From positions 1-64,000 of the forward strand of contig CAZMHI010000007.1 of the NCBI GenBank assembly GCA_964566055.1: a DNA stretch of 64,000 nucleotides, in the 5' to 3' direction. Numbering within the stretch: the stretch's first letter is position 1; every line of letters begins with the position of its first letter. The position numbers and the translations under genes are program-made. Under the pieces are notes generated by a model. That model saw only the letters and a list, made by a program, of their open reading frames with translations. It ran no database searches and was not told the origin of the DNA. Positions 1-8,125 of this stretch are shown one piece after another. Source of the stretch: TMED23 sp964566055 (GTDB lineage: Bacteria > Pseudomonadota > Alphaproteobacteria > Rhodospirillales > UBA2165).

Positions 1-133
1 GTTCACTAAATATAACGAACAGTTGTAATGCTAAATTGCTGCATACGCTCTTTCTTCCGATTGATAATTGTCAATTACCAGCCCACCTCCTCGCAGTAGC
101 CTTTTCAAATAGTTTAATGGGAAGGGGGCGGCG

Positions 134-901
134 ATGTCATTAACACCGGAGCAAGTGCAGGAATACAGCGATAAGGGTTTTGTCGTTGTTGGCGGTTTTT
201 TTGACGCCGACGAGATGGCCAGGATATCCGCTTGGCTTGATGAACTCAGGGACAAGGAGCCTGCGCCGGGCGAAGAAGCAAAATATTATGAGACCAGCCC
301 GCTCAGCGGTGAAAATATTCTGGTGCGTATCGAAAACGTCATCGGTGAGTATAACCGCGATATTTCAGACCTGCTAATCTCGGATCGGTCCAAGGAGGCG
401 CTGAGCCAGCTCATTGGTGAAGAACCAGTGTTGTTCAAGGAAAAGATCAATTACAAACTGCCCGGCTGCCGGGCCGACAAATTGCACCAGGACCAAGCCG
501 CCGGCTGGAACACCTATTGTGATCATTTTATAACCATGGGCATTGCAGTCGATGAGAACCGGATCGATAACGCCGCGCTCAGTTTTATGATTTCGGGGAA
601 TTACGACAAAAGTCTGATGACCGAAGAGTGGCAGCCGTTGACCAGTGACGATCCACCCTACCAGCCAGAGGATGAATATGTGCTGATCGAGGCCAATCCC
701 GGCGATGTTATTTTCTTTAATGCCTATGTGCCGCACGGCTCACCGCCCAACACCGGCACCCGAAGCCGGCGTAATATTTTCCTCACCTTCAACCGCCAAT
801 CTGACGGTGATATGCGCGGCCAATACTATCAGGACAAATGGCAGAGCTACGCTCCCAATCAGGCCGATGACGCCCGGGCGGATGTGAGTTTTAGAGTATA
901 A
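134..901 (+). CDS. Phytanoyl-CoA dioxygenase (PhyH) family protein
   Basis: 255-residue cytoplasmic Fe(II)/2-oxoglutarate-dependent oxygenase of the PhyH superfamily. The facial triad is visible: H118-x-D120 (LHQD) and distal H201 in a PHGS motif, with an Arg pair at 212-213 suited to binding the 2-oxoglutarate carboxylate. Length is normal for bacterial PhyH proteins, which hydroxylate varied small molecules, so the substrate cannot be read from sequence. The start is an ATG preceded by a purine-rich ribosome site (gaaggggg, 121-128). It converges on the nifJ-type gene with only two bases between stop codons. Confident at family level, not on substrate. Confidence 0.88.
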   Translation: MSLTPEQVQEYSDKGFVVVGGFFDADEMARISAWLDELRDKEPAPGEEAKYYETSPLSGENILVRIENVIGEYNRDISDLLISDRSKEALSQLIGEEPVLFKEKINYKLPGCRADKLHQDQAAGWNTYCDHFITMGIAVDENRIDNAALSFMISGNYDKSLMTEEWQPLTSDDPPYQPEDEYVLIEANPGDVIFFNAYVPHGSPPNTGTRSRRNIFLTFNRQSDGDMRGQYYQDKWQSYAPNQADDARADVSFRV

Positions 902-903
902 GT

Positions 904-3900
904 CTACTCCGCTGCAGCCTGGTCGCCGCCAACTATTTTGACCGCTTCCGGGCCGGTCGGTTGATCAAGCTCGGCCAGTTTTTCAAATACCGAGCGCCTG
1001 CGTTGGGCCTCATTTTCGGCACTTTGGACCAGCTCGTGATAGTGTTCGGCGTCGCTGCGCTCAAGCTTGGCAAAGCGGTTTTCGTTTTTAAAATAATCAT
1101 TGAGCGGGATTGAAGCCGGTTTCGAATCCAGTTGCAGCGGTTTCTTGCCGGCGGCGATCAATCTCGGATCATAGCGGTAGAGAAGCCAATAGCCGCTATC
1201 GACGGCGAGCTTCATTTGGCCGAGTGAATTACCGAGGTCGTAGCCGTGTTCAATACAGGGGGCATTGGCAATGATCAGCGATGGCCCTTCATAACTTGCG
1301 GCCTCCTGGATGGCTTTGGTCAATTGAGAATCGCTGGCGCCAAAGGCCACCGAGGCGACATAGACATGCCCGTAGGACATGGCCATCAACCCTAAGTCTT
1401 TTTTCGGCACGGCCTTGCCGCCAGTGACGAACTTCGCCGAGGCCGCCATTGGCGTCGCCTTTGATTGCTGGCCACCGGTATTGGAGTACACTTCGGTGTC
1501 CATGACCAATATATTGACGTCGGCGCCGGATGCCATGACATGATCCAGACCGGCTGAGCCGATATCATAGGCCCAGCCATCCCCGCCGATAATCCAGACG
1601 TCTTTCTCAACTAGATAATCGGCAAATTGCTCCATCTCGCGGGCCGCCGGGGAATCGACAGATTTAAGTTTATGCCGCAGTTTTTCGATGCGGCCCCGCT
1701 GAGCAACAAAATCAATCTCGCCCAGCTGCGGCGCCTCGATAATTTCCTCCGCAAACTCCTTGCCCACATCATCCGTAAGCTGGTCCAGCAGGTTGTGGGC
1801 GCGTTCCACATGTTTATCGAGAGCCAGCCTGAAACCGAGGCCAAATTCCGCATTGTCTTCAAATAACGAGTTGGCCCAGGCCGGGCCACGGCCATCGCTG
1901 TTGGTGGTATAGGGCGTGGTGGGTAAATTGCCGCCAAAAATCGACGAACAGCCCGTGGCATTGGCGATCATCAGACGGTCACCATAAAGCTGGGTGATAA
2001 GTTTTATGTAAGGTGTCTCACCACAGCCGGAGCAGGCGCCGGAGAACTCAAAGAGCGGCTCGGCAAATTGGGACATTTTGACATTGGGCCGGAGCTTGGT
2101 GCGGTCGGCTTCCGGCAGGCCCAAAAAGAAATCCCACGATTCAATTTCCTGCTCGACCAAATCCGGCTGTGGCTTCATCTCAAGCGAAAAGCGGCCCGGC
2201 TCGGCCTTATCCTGGCCTGGGCAAACTTTGACGCAGAGCGTGCAGCCGGTGCAGTCTTCCGGCGCCACTTGAACCGTATAAGCGGCCTCGCCAAATTCCT
2301 TGCCTTTGTAATCCATGGAAAGGAACTGAGACGGCGCACCGTCTAATGCCGCCGGCTTGTAAGCCTTGACCCGGATGGCGGCATGGGGACAAACCAGCGC
2401 GCATTTATTACATTGGATGCAAAGCTCCGGAATCCACGCCGGAATTTCGGGCGCCAAATTGCGTTTCTCCCATTGGGTGGTGCCGACGGGCCAAGCGCCA
2501 TCCACTGGCAACGCGCTGACGGGCAGCATGTCACCTTTGCCTGCCAGCATCATGCCGGTTACCTGCTTAACAAAATCCGGGGCGTTGTCGGAGACCGGAG
2601 GGGCAAACTCGATGGCCGAAGAGACTTTATCCGGCACCGGCATTTCTTCCAGATGATCAAGCGCCGAATCAACAGCGGCAAAATTCATCTCAACAATTTC
2701 GCGGCCTTTCTCGCCGTAAGATTTTTCGATTGCCGCTTTGATCCGGGCAATCGCATCGTCTTTCGGCATGATGTCTGAAATAGCGAAAAAGCAGGTTTGC
2801 ATAACGGTGTTGATACGCCGCCCCATGCCGGCTTCTTCGGCGACCCGCTTGGCGTCGATGACATAAACCTTAATCTCTTTTTCGATCATTTCCTCTTGAA
2901 TGAGATCCGGCAGTTGATCCCAGGTGCCGGCAGCGCCATAGGGCGAATTCAGCAAGAAAGTGGTGCCTTTATGGGCGCGCTCCAACACATCGACTTTGCC
3001 GATGAAATTCCACTGATGGCAGGCGATAAAATCGGCTTCCTGAATCAGATAGGCCGATTGGATCGGGGTCGGACTGAAACGCAAATGCGAAATAGTTGTC
3101 GAGCCGGCTTTTTTGGAATCATAGACAAAGTAGCCTTGAGCATATTCGCCGGTCGCTTCTGAAATAATTTTGATCGAGTTTTTATTGGCGCCGACAGTGC
3201 CGTCTGATCCCAAACCATAAAACATCGCCCGCTTGAGATCGGTCCGGCCCATTTGAAAAGTCGCATCTTCCGTCAAAGACAGCCGCGTCACGTCGTCAAT
3301 GATGCCGACGGTGAAGTGTGGTTTCGGCAGCTCTTTTTCAAGCTCATCAAAGATCGCTTTGACCATGCGGGGCGTAAACTCTTTTGACGATAAACCATAG
3401 CGCCCGCCAATGATCACGGGGTCCGGCGCGCCCTGGCGAAGCTCGGCAGATTTACACTGCGCCAAGGCAGTGACGACATCGGTATAAAGCGGCTCACCCA
3501 AAGAGCCATGTTCCTTGGTGCGGTCAAGTACGGCAATGGCTTTGACGCTCAAGGGCAAGGCGGCAGCAAAATGTTTCAAAGAGAAGGGCCTGAACAGATG
3601 CACTTTTAAGACACCGACCTTAGCGCCGGATTTGTTCATAAAGCTTGCGGTCTCGTCGACAGTTTCCGCCGACGAGCCGATGGTGATGATGACTTTTTCG
3701 GCCTCCGGGTCGCCCCGAAATTCAAACAACTGGTGCTGACGGCCTGTCAGTTCGGCAAACCGGTCCATCTCGCTTTGCAGGATATCAGGACATTCATCGT
3801 AATAGGGATTGCGGGCTTCCTGCATTTGAAAAAAAGTATCAGGATTTTGAGCGCTGCCGCGCAATACCGGATTATCCGGCGTGAGGGCACGCTCCCGGTG

Positions 3901-4509
3901 ACTGGCGACAAGTTCCGGGGTGAGCATGGCTTTTAGTTCGTCATCGCTCAGTTCCGCCAGCTTGTCGATCTGATGCGAAGTCCTGAAACCATCAAAAAAG
4001 TGAATAAACGGCACCCGCGCTTTGAGCGTTGCCGATTGAGCGATGGCGGCAAAATCCTGCGCCTCCTGCGCCGTGCCGGAGCCCAGCATCGCCATACCGG
4101 TTTGACGGCAGGCCATGACATCTGAATGATCGCCAAAAATTGACAAGGCGTGCGTCGCGACAGTGCGGGCCGAAACATGCATGCAAAAAGAAGTGAGCTC
4201 TCCGGCGATTTTATAGAGATTGGGGATCATCAACAGCAGGCCTTGCGAGGCCGTAAAAGTTGTTGATAAGGCGCCGCTTTGCAGCGCGCCATGAACCGTG
4301 CCGATAGCGCCAGCTTCCGATTGCATTTCGACGACGTCTGGCACAGCGCCCCAGATATTTTTGCGTTTTTGCGACGACCATTCTTCTGCCTGTTCGCCCA
4401 TCACCGCCGAAGGCGTGATCGGATAAATAGCAATGACTTCATTTGAGCGATAGGCGACAGAGGCCACAGCCTCATTGGCGTCCACCGTAATGATACGCTG
4501 GTCCGGCAT
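904..4509 (-). CDS. nifJ: Pyruvate:ferredoxin (flavodoxin) oxidoreductase, single chain
   Basis: 1201-residue one-polypeptide PFOR that oxidatively decarboxylates pyruvate to acetyl-CoA and passes electrons to ferredoxin or flavodoxin. Order of parts: N-terminal pyrimidine-binding domain with YPITPS (29-34), the gamma and EKR regions, a two-cluster ferredoxin domain (C697/C700/C703/C707 and C753/C756/C759/C763), proximal-cluster cysteines (C826, C829, C854), and the C-terminal thiamine diphosphate domain with GDGWAYDIG (976-984) and EVYSNTGGQ (1006-1014). Length matches the family. The enzyme is oxygen-sensitive in most organisms, so it suggests micro-oxic or fermentative capacity. The nifJ name does not imply nitrogen fixation; no nif gene is seen nearby. 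It stands alone, with its promoter expected in 4510-4730. Confidence 0.96.
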   Translation of the reverse strand: MPDQRIITVDANEAVASVAYRSNEVIAIYPITPSAVMGEQAEEWSSQKRKNIWGAVPDVVEMQSEAGAIGTVHGALQSGALSTTFTASQGLLLMIPNLYKIAGELTSFCMHVSARTVATHALSIFGDHSDVMACRQTGMAMLGSGTAQEAQDFAAIAQSATLKARVPFIHFFDGFRTSHQIDKLAELSDDELKAMLTPELVASHRERALTPDNPVLRGSAQNPDTFFQMQEARNPYYDECPDILQSEMDRFAELTGRQHQLFEFRGDPEAEKVIITIGSSAETVDETASFMNKSGAKVGVLKVHLFRPFSLKHFAAALPLSVKAIAVLDRTKEHGSLGEPLYTDVVTALAQCKSAELRQGAPDPVIIGGRYGLSSKEFTPRMVKAIFDELEKELPKPHFTVGIIDDVTRLSLTEDATFQMGRTDLKRAMFYGLGSDGTVGANKNSIKIISEATGEYAQGYFVYDSKKAGSTTISHLRFSPTPIQSAYLIQEADFIACHQWNFIGKVDVLERAHKGTTFLLNSPYGAAGTWDQLPDLIQEEMIEKEIKVYVIDAKRVAEEAGMGRRINTVMQTCFFAISDIMPKDDAIARIKAAIEKSYGEKGREIVEMNFAAVDSALDHLEEMPVPDKVSSAIEFAPPVSDNAPDFVKQVTGMMLAGKGDMLPVSALPVDGAWPVGTTQWEKRNLAPEIPAWIPELCIQCNKCALVCPHAAIRVKAYKPAALDGAPSQFLSMDYKGKEFGEAAYTVQVAPEDCTGCTLCVKVCPGQDKAEPGRFSLEMKPQPDLVEQEIESWDFFLGLPEADRTKLRPNVKMSQFAEPLFEFSGACSGCGETPYIKLITQLYGDRLMIANATGCSSIFGGNLPTTPYTTNSDGRGPAWANSLFEDNAEFGLGFRLALDKHVERAHNLLDQLTDDVGKEFAEEIIEAPQLGEIDFVAQRGRIEKLRHKLKSVDSPAAREMEQFADYLVEKDVWIIGGDGWAYDIGSAGLDHVMASGADVNILVMDTEVYSNTGGQQSKATPMAASAKFVTGGKAVPKKDLGLMAMSYGHVYVASVAFGASDSQLTKAIQEAASYEGPSLIIANAPCIEHGYDLGNSLGQMKLAVDSGYWLLYRYDPRLIAAGKKPLQLDSKPASIPLNDYFKNENRFAKLERSDAEHYHELVQSAENEAQRRRSVFEKLAELDQPTGPEAVKIVGGDQAAAE

Positions 4510-4669
4510 ACATATTCCCCAATTTATTATCTTTATATTTTTGTTATTTTTGTGGTCTTGCTCATTTTCAGTCGAATTCCGGAAATTACCGGTTTCGGGA
4601 GATATTTTCTTATTATCGCGGTGTTTAGGCTGATAAATAAAGACAAAGTCCCGTGATCAGCTCTATACC

Positions 4670-4712
4670 GCTATTTTATTGAGATTTTATGGCCTTACAC
4701 CGCTAAAATAGC
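4670..4712. repeat. Inverted repeat between nifJ and the methyltransferase gene
   Basis: Arms GCTATTTTA (4670-4678) and TAAAATAGC (4704-4712) are perfect reverse complements around a 25-base spacer. The right arm continues into AGCCTAAA (4710-4717), which also pairs with TTTAGGCT at 4624-4631, so two alternative hairpins share one arm. It lies downstream of the minus-strand methyltransferase stop and upstream of nifJ. It has no T-run typical of an intrinsic terminator. Function unknown; a decay-protecting or operator role is possible. Confidence 0.3.
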
Positions 4713-4730
4713 CTAAATTCGTTCGTTTTT

Positions 4731-5393
4731 CTATATTTTATAAAAAACGAACTTGTCTCTTGCGTGCTGGAAATCCAGATCTGCCCGATCCTTTTTAAAA
4801 TCATGAACCGCGGCCACGACGCCAGGCCATTCATCACAATAATCATCGCCGATCATACAGCCGCCGGTTGGCAATAACGGCCAATAGGCCACGATATCAG
4901 CCAGCACCTCATCTTTGTCATGGGCGCCATCGAGGTAAATCAAGGCCGGCGATACTTCAATTGTCTTGAGCAATTTTGCGGCCTGCAGTGACGTCATGCT
5001 GAACGGCACGATGTGATCTTCATAGCCTTTAGCCCGGACGTTATCGGCAAATACCGGATAGATATTCGGTCGGCCATTTTCCAGCCTGAGCCCTGCTTTC
5101 CATTCGGGGTTAAACCAATGCTCGGGTGAGCCCAGCCAGGTATCAACGCAAATGACGGAGGCCTCGGGATCATGGGTGAGCGCACGCTCCAGCATGTTGA
5201 AAGTCGATTGCCCGAGCCAGGTGCCGATTTCGACAATGACTTTGGGTTTCAGCACATCAATCGTGGTATCCAGGACTTCCGGATACGACGCCCAGCCTTC
5301 GTCGACAAATTCTGGCGTGTAATCGTCATCACAAGCAAAGGGATTACCATCAAACAACTGCTGGTTCAGTTTCTTGGCGGCCGGTACGGTCAT
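4731..5393 (-). CDS. Class I SAM-dependent methyltransferase (Methyltransf_24-like)
   Basis: About 220 residues with a Rossmann methyltransferase pattern: VEIGTWLGQS (motif I, near residues 57-66 counting from an upstream TTG), VDTWLG (acidic end of beta 2), YLDGAHD (156-162) and GDDY (185-188). The DGAHD/GDDY pair resembles metal-assisted O-methyltransferases of the Methyltransf_24 group, often found near glycan or cephalosporin-hydroxylase-like enzymes. The reading frame also contains a TTG at 5402; I prefer the ATG at 5393, three codons in, because neither has a strong ribosome site and ATG is the commoner start. The acceptor is unknown. It is divergent from the formyltransferase-like gene. 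Confidence 0.8.
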   Translation of the reverse strand: MTVPAAKKLNQQLFDGNPFACDDDYTPEFVDEGWASYPEVLDTTIDVLKPKVIVEIGTWLGQSTFNMLERALTHDPEASVICVDTWLGSPEHWFNPEWKAGLRLENGRPNIYPVFADNVRAKGYEDHIVPFSMTSLQAAKLLKTIEVSPALIYLDGAHDKDEVLADIVAYWPLLPTGGCMIGDDYCDEWPGVVAAVHDFKKDRADLDFQHARDKFVFYKI

Positions 5394-5517
5394 AGTATCC
5401 AAACATTTAGGCCGTTAAAGTCGACCAGAAATTATTCATTTATTAGTATTCGCCGAGTATTAAAAATGAAATGATCAGTGTTCTCAATAACTAAAGGCTT
5501 TTTGGGAAAAACAGGCG

Positions 5518-6123
5518 ATGCCAAACGAGATCGTTTTACTGACCGGTGAAGCTGAAGTGCCTCATTTGACGGCAGTAATGCAGGAGCACAATGCCGATCT
5601 GACGGTGACGCCGGTATTGTCCGCCGAAGCCCTGGAAGAGGCCGCTAAAAGTCCCAAGCCCACCGGCGGGCGGCGGCTGATAGCCTATTGCACGTCAATT
5701 ATCGTCCCGGGCGGTGTATTGGCGGCAATGGATGGTCCGTCCTATAATTTTCATCCCGGCCCGCCCACCTATCCCGGCGTGTACCCGGCAAATTTTGCGG
5801 TCTATGATGGCGCGATCCAGTTTGGCGTTACCGCGCATGTCATGGCTGAGCAGGTTGATGCGGGGGCCATTGTAGGCTTTGAACACTTCGATATCCCGCC
5901 CGATATCAGTGTCAGCAAATTGGAGATCAAGGCCTATTTGGCCTTGTTCGAGCTGTTTAAAACTCTGTGCCCTCAGCTTGTTACGAGCGAGGCGCCATTG
6001 GAAGAACTTGATGTTCCCTGGGGCGACCGTAAAACCACTCATCAGGAATTTGAAGACCTAAAGCAGCTGGATAATTTTCTCAGTGAAGAAGAAAAAACCC
6101 GCCGTCAGCGCGCCTTCGGGTAA
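5518..6123 (+). CDS. Short formyltransferase-like protein (Fmt catalytic fold only)
   Basis: 201-residue protein of the formyl_trans_N family, which uses N10-formyltetrahydrofolate. The catalytic Asn-His-Asp set is present: N77 and H79 in SYNFHPGPP, and D114 in QVDAG, with GVTAHVM before it. Methionyl-tRNA formyltransferase is about 310 residues and has a C-terminal OB-fold tRNA-binding domain; that domain is absent here and the C terminus is short and charged. It is therefore unlikely to be the housekeeping Fmt. A sugar-amine or small-molecule formyltransferase, or a hydrolase-like relative, are alternatives. No obvious operon partner is seen. Confidence 0.8.
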   Translation: MPNEIVLLTGEAEVPHLTAVMQEHNADLTVTPVLSAEALEEAAKSPKPTGGRRLIAYCTSIIVPGGVLAAMDGPSYNFHPGPPTYPGVYPANFAVYDGAIQFGVTAHVMAEQVDAGAIVGFEHFDIPPDISVSKLEIKAYLALFELFKTLCPQLVTSEAPLEELDVPWGDRKTTHQEFEDLKQLDNFLSEEEKTRRQRAFG

Positions 6124-6270
6124 AAGCCTCTCTATTTGTACGCAATGCGGACAATATAAAATAACCGGTTTAATTCACCGCAAAAAAGACTTTAATAAAA
6201 TCCACAAATTTACTTTCTAAGTGATCACGCTTTGAAGGATCAATATGGGCCTAAACCGGGCCAATACATG

Positions 6271-6276
6271 AGGAGG
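6271..6276 (+). promoter_or_regulatory. Consensus Shine-Dalgarno site AGGAGG
   Basis: A perfect AGGAGG lies eight bases before the ATG at 6285. It fixes that start and suggests strong translation of the amidohydrolase gene; few other genes in the window have so complete a site. Confidence 0.8.
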
Positions 6277-6284
6277 AATTTCTG

Positions 6285-7268
6285 ATGCAAGGAAAAATCG
6301 TATTTGAAGAACATATGGCCATTGCCGAGACGCTCGGTGAAACCAAAGCCTTTGCCGGCGATTCCGGCATATGGGACGAATTTACCCAACAAATAATGGA
6401 TCTGGACGAAATGCGTCTGGAGAAAATGGACAAGAACGGCATTGAGTTTGCCATCCTGTCTAATAATGCACCGGGCGTGCAGGGCATTCTTGATACCAAT
6501 GAAGCCATCGAAGTCGCCAAAAAAGCCAATGATACCATGGCTGAGGCCGTCACCCGTCATCCCAAACGTTATGGCGCTTTCGCTGCTCTGCCGATGCAGG
6601 ACCCGGATGCGGCCGCAGCGGAACTCACCCGCTGCGTCAAGGAAATGGGTTTTTACGGCGCCATGGTGAACGGCTTTACCCAGAAAGATGTGCCGGATTC
6701 AGCGATCTATTATGACATTCCGGAATACCGCAGTTTCTGGGCAACCGTTTCTGAACTAAATGTACCGTTCTATTTGCACCCTCGCATGCAGATACCGTCA
6801 CGTGCCCCGATCTATGATGGTCATCCCTGGCTGAAAAGCTCGCCCTGGGGCTTTGCCGTTGAAACTTCGACCCACGCGCTTCGGATGTGTGGTTCCGGCA
6901 TGTTTGATGATTATCCCGATCTCAAAATATTTATCGGCCATTTGGGTGAACATATTCCGTATGATTTGTGGCGGATTGATGCCCGGATGGCTTTCTCGCC
7001 ACGCGGCTATCGCGGCAAGCGCCCGCTCGGTGAATATTTCCTCGACAACTTTTTACTCACGACCAGCGGCAACTTCTCCGATCCGGCTTTCCGCTGCTGT
7101 CTGGAAGTCGTTGGTATTGATCGCATGTTCTTCTCTGCGGATTATCCGTTTGAGACCATGGAAGATGCCTGTGACTGGTTCGATGCGACGCAAGTGATCG
7201 ACGATGAGCAACGCACGCAGATTGGCCGCACCAATGCAGTTAATTTCTTTAATCTGGATTTGGATTAA
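6285..7268 (+). CDS. Amidohydrolase, gamma-resorcylate decarboxylase-like
   Basis: 327-residue TIM-barrel metalloenzyme of the amidohydrolase_2/ACMSD family. The start (MQGK...EEH) and overall layout closely resemble gamma-resorcylate (2,6-dihydroxybenzoate) decarboxylase. Metal and catalytic residues are all visible: E8 and H10, H165 in YLHPR, H219 in GHLGE, and D286 in SADYPFE. Such enzymes decarboxylate aromatic acids non-oxidatively, and reversibly in vitro. No aromatic ring-cleavage genes adjoin it, so the physiological substrate is uncertain; related family members decarboxylate other hydroxybenzoates or 5-carboxyvanillate. It is a single-gene transcription unit with a consensus ribosome site and a strong terminator just after the stop. 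Confidence 0.85.
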   Translation: MQGKIVFEEHMAIAETLGETKAFAGDSGIWDEFTQQIMDLDEMRLEKMDKNGIEFAILSNNAPGVQGILDTNEAIEVAKKANDTMAEAVTRHPKRYGAFAALPMQDPDAAAAELTRCVKEMGFYGAMVNGFTQKDVPDSAIYYDIPEYRSFWATVSELNVPFYLHPRMQIPSRAPIYDGHPWLKSSPWGFAVETSTHALRMCGSGMFDDYPDLKIFIGHLGEHIPYDLWRIDARMAFSPRGYRGKRPLGEYFLDNFLLTTSGNFSDPAFRCCLEVVGIDRMFFSADYPFETMEDACDWFDATQVIDDEQRTQIGRTNAVNFFNLDLD

Positions 7269-7286
7269 GCACTGCCAAACCAAACG

Positions 7287-7321
7287 AAACTCAGATGCGG
7301 GCAACTGCATCTGAGTTTTTT
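7287..7321. terminator. Intrinsic terminator between converging genes
   Basis: A 12-bp perfect stem (aaactcagatgc 7287-7298 with gcatctgagttt 7307-7318), an 8-base loop and a run of Ts ending at 7321. The T-run overlaps the last bases before the TauE/SafE stop on the other strand. The reverse strand also has an A-rich to T-rich flank, so it may work in both directions for the two converging genes. Confidence 0.85.
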
Positions 7322-8078
7322 AATTTGAGAACAAAAAAGTCCGGGCGATGATGGCCAGGCCCACCAGGATCAAAATATAATTAAGCAGGCGGCGAAACTT
7401 TTCATCTGACACGCCGTGGAAGAATTTTGAGCCGATCCAAGAAAACCCTAGCATCACCGGCAGCAAAGCCAGGGCCGTGTAATACGTCGCCACAGCAAAA
7501 GCACTGGCAAAGGCAATTGTAATTGCAGAGAGCGACAATTTAAGGAAGCCCATACAATTGAGGCTGGCCCGAATTTGCAGGGCCAGTGACGGGCCGCTCA
7601 TAAAATAAACTGCGACAGGCGGACCACCAGCACCGGTGGCTGTGCCGATGGTGCCGGAAACGCCGCCGACAATAAAAGATAGCAATGGTGTCTGCTTGCC
7701 TTTGTAGCGCCAGCCGCTGAGCAGCAGCAAAGCCGAAAAAATTACCATCACCGCAATCGCCAGCCGCATCGTATCGGCTGAGGCGATAATCAGGATATAG
7801 GCGCCAAGCGGGGTGACCAAAAAACTCGCCGTCATCAGTGGAATGATCGGCTTCCATTCGGCTTGACGAAAGGCGTTGGGGGCAAGAGGAATGGTTGCGG
7901 TGGCATCGATCGCCAGGCCAATAAATACCGCCTCAACAGGTTCAATGATAAGCGAGAACAAGGGCACCATAATTAAGGTGGTGCCAAAGCCGGCAAAGCC
8001 CCGCATAAATCCGCCGATGCTGGTAAAGGCAGCGAGAGCCAGCAGCTCCCAGCCAGTCAGGTTAAGTAAGTCAGTCAT
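7320..8078 (-). CDS. TauE/SafE family membrane permease
   Basis: 252-residue integral membrane protein with seven to eight hydrophobic segments and the two-fold pattern of TauE/SafE (formerly DUF81) permeases. The Gly/Pro-rich motifs GFAGFGT (near residue 28) and GTATGAGGPPVAVYFMS (about 146-162) are the repeated family signatures. Members export or take up sulfite, sulfoacetate or other organic anions. No sulfur-metabolism gene adjoins it, so the substrate is open. It lies 47 bases after the nucleotide cyclase gene on the same strand and may be co-transcribed. Its stop codon abuts the terminator at 7287-7321. Confidence 0.86.
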   Translation of the reverse strand: MTDLLNLTGWELLALAAFTSIGGFMRGFAGFGTTLIMVPLFSLIIEPVEAVFIGLAIDATATIPLAPNAFRQAEWKPIIPLMTASFLVTPLGAYILIIASADTMRLAIAVMVIFSALLLLSGWRYKGKQTPLLSFIVGGVSGTIGTATGAGGPPVAVYFMSGPSLALQIRASLNCMGFLKLSLSAITIAFASAFAVATYYTALALLPVMLGFSWIGSKFFHGVSDEKFRRLLNYILILVGLAIIARTFLFSN

Positions 8079-8125
8079 TGCTCAAGCGATAAAATAAATT
8101 TTGCCCGATAGCAAACCAATGACAC

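Noticed and set aside
31..255. Minus-strand frame of 74 codons covering the start of the PhyH gene
   Set aside because: It overlaps the well-supported PhyH gene and its ribosome site, and shows no recognisable motif.
2068..2778. Several plus-strand frames inside the nifJ-type gene
   Set aside because: They are antisense to the two-cluster and neighbouring regions of a fully conserved enzyme and have no family features.
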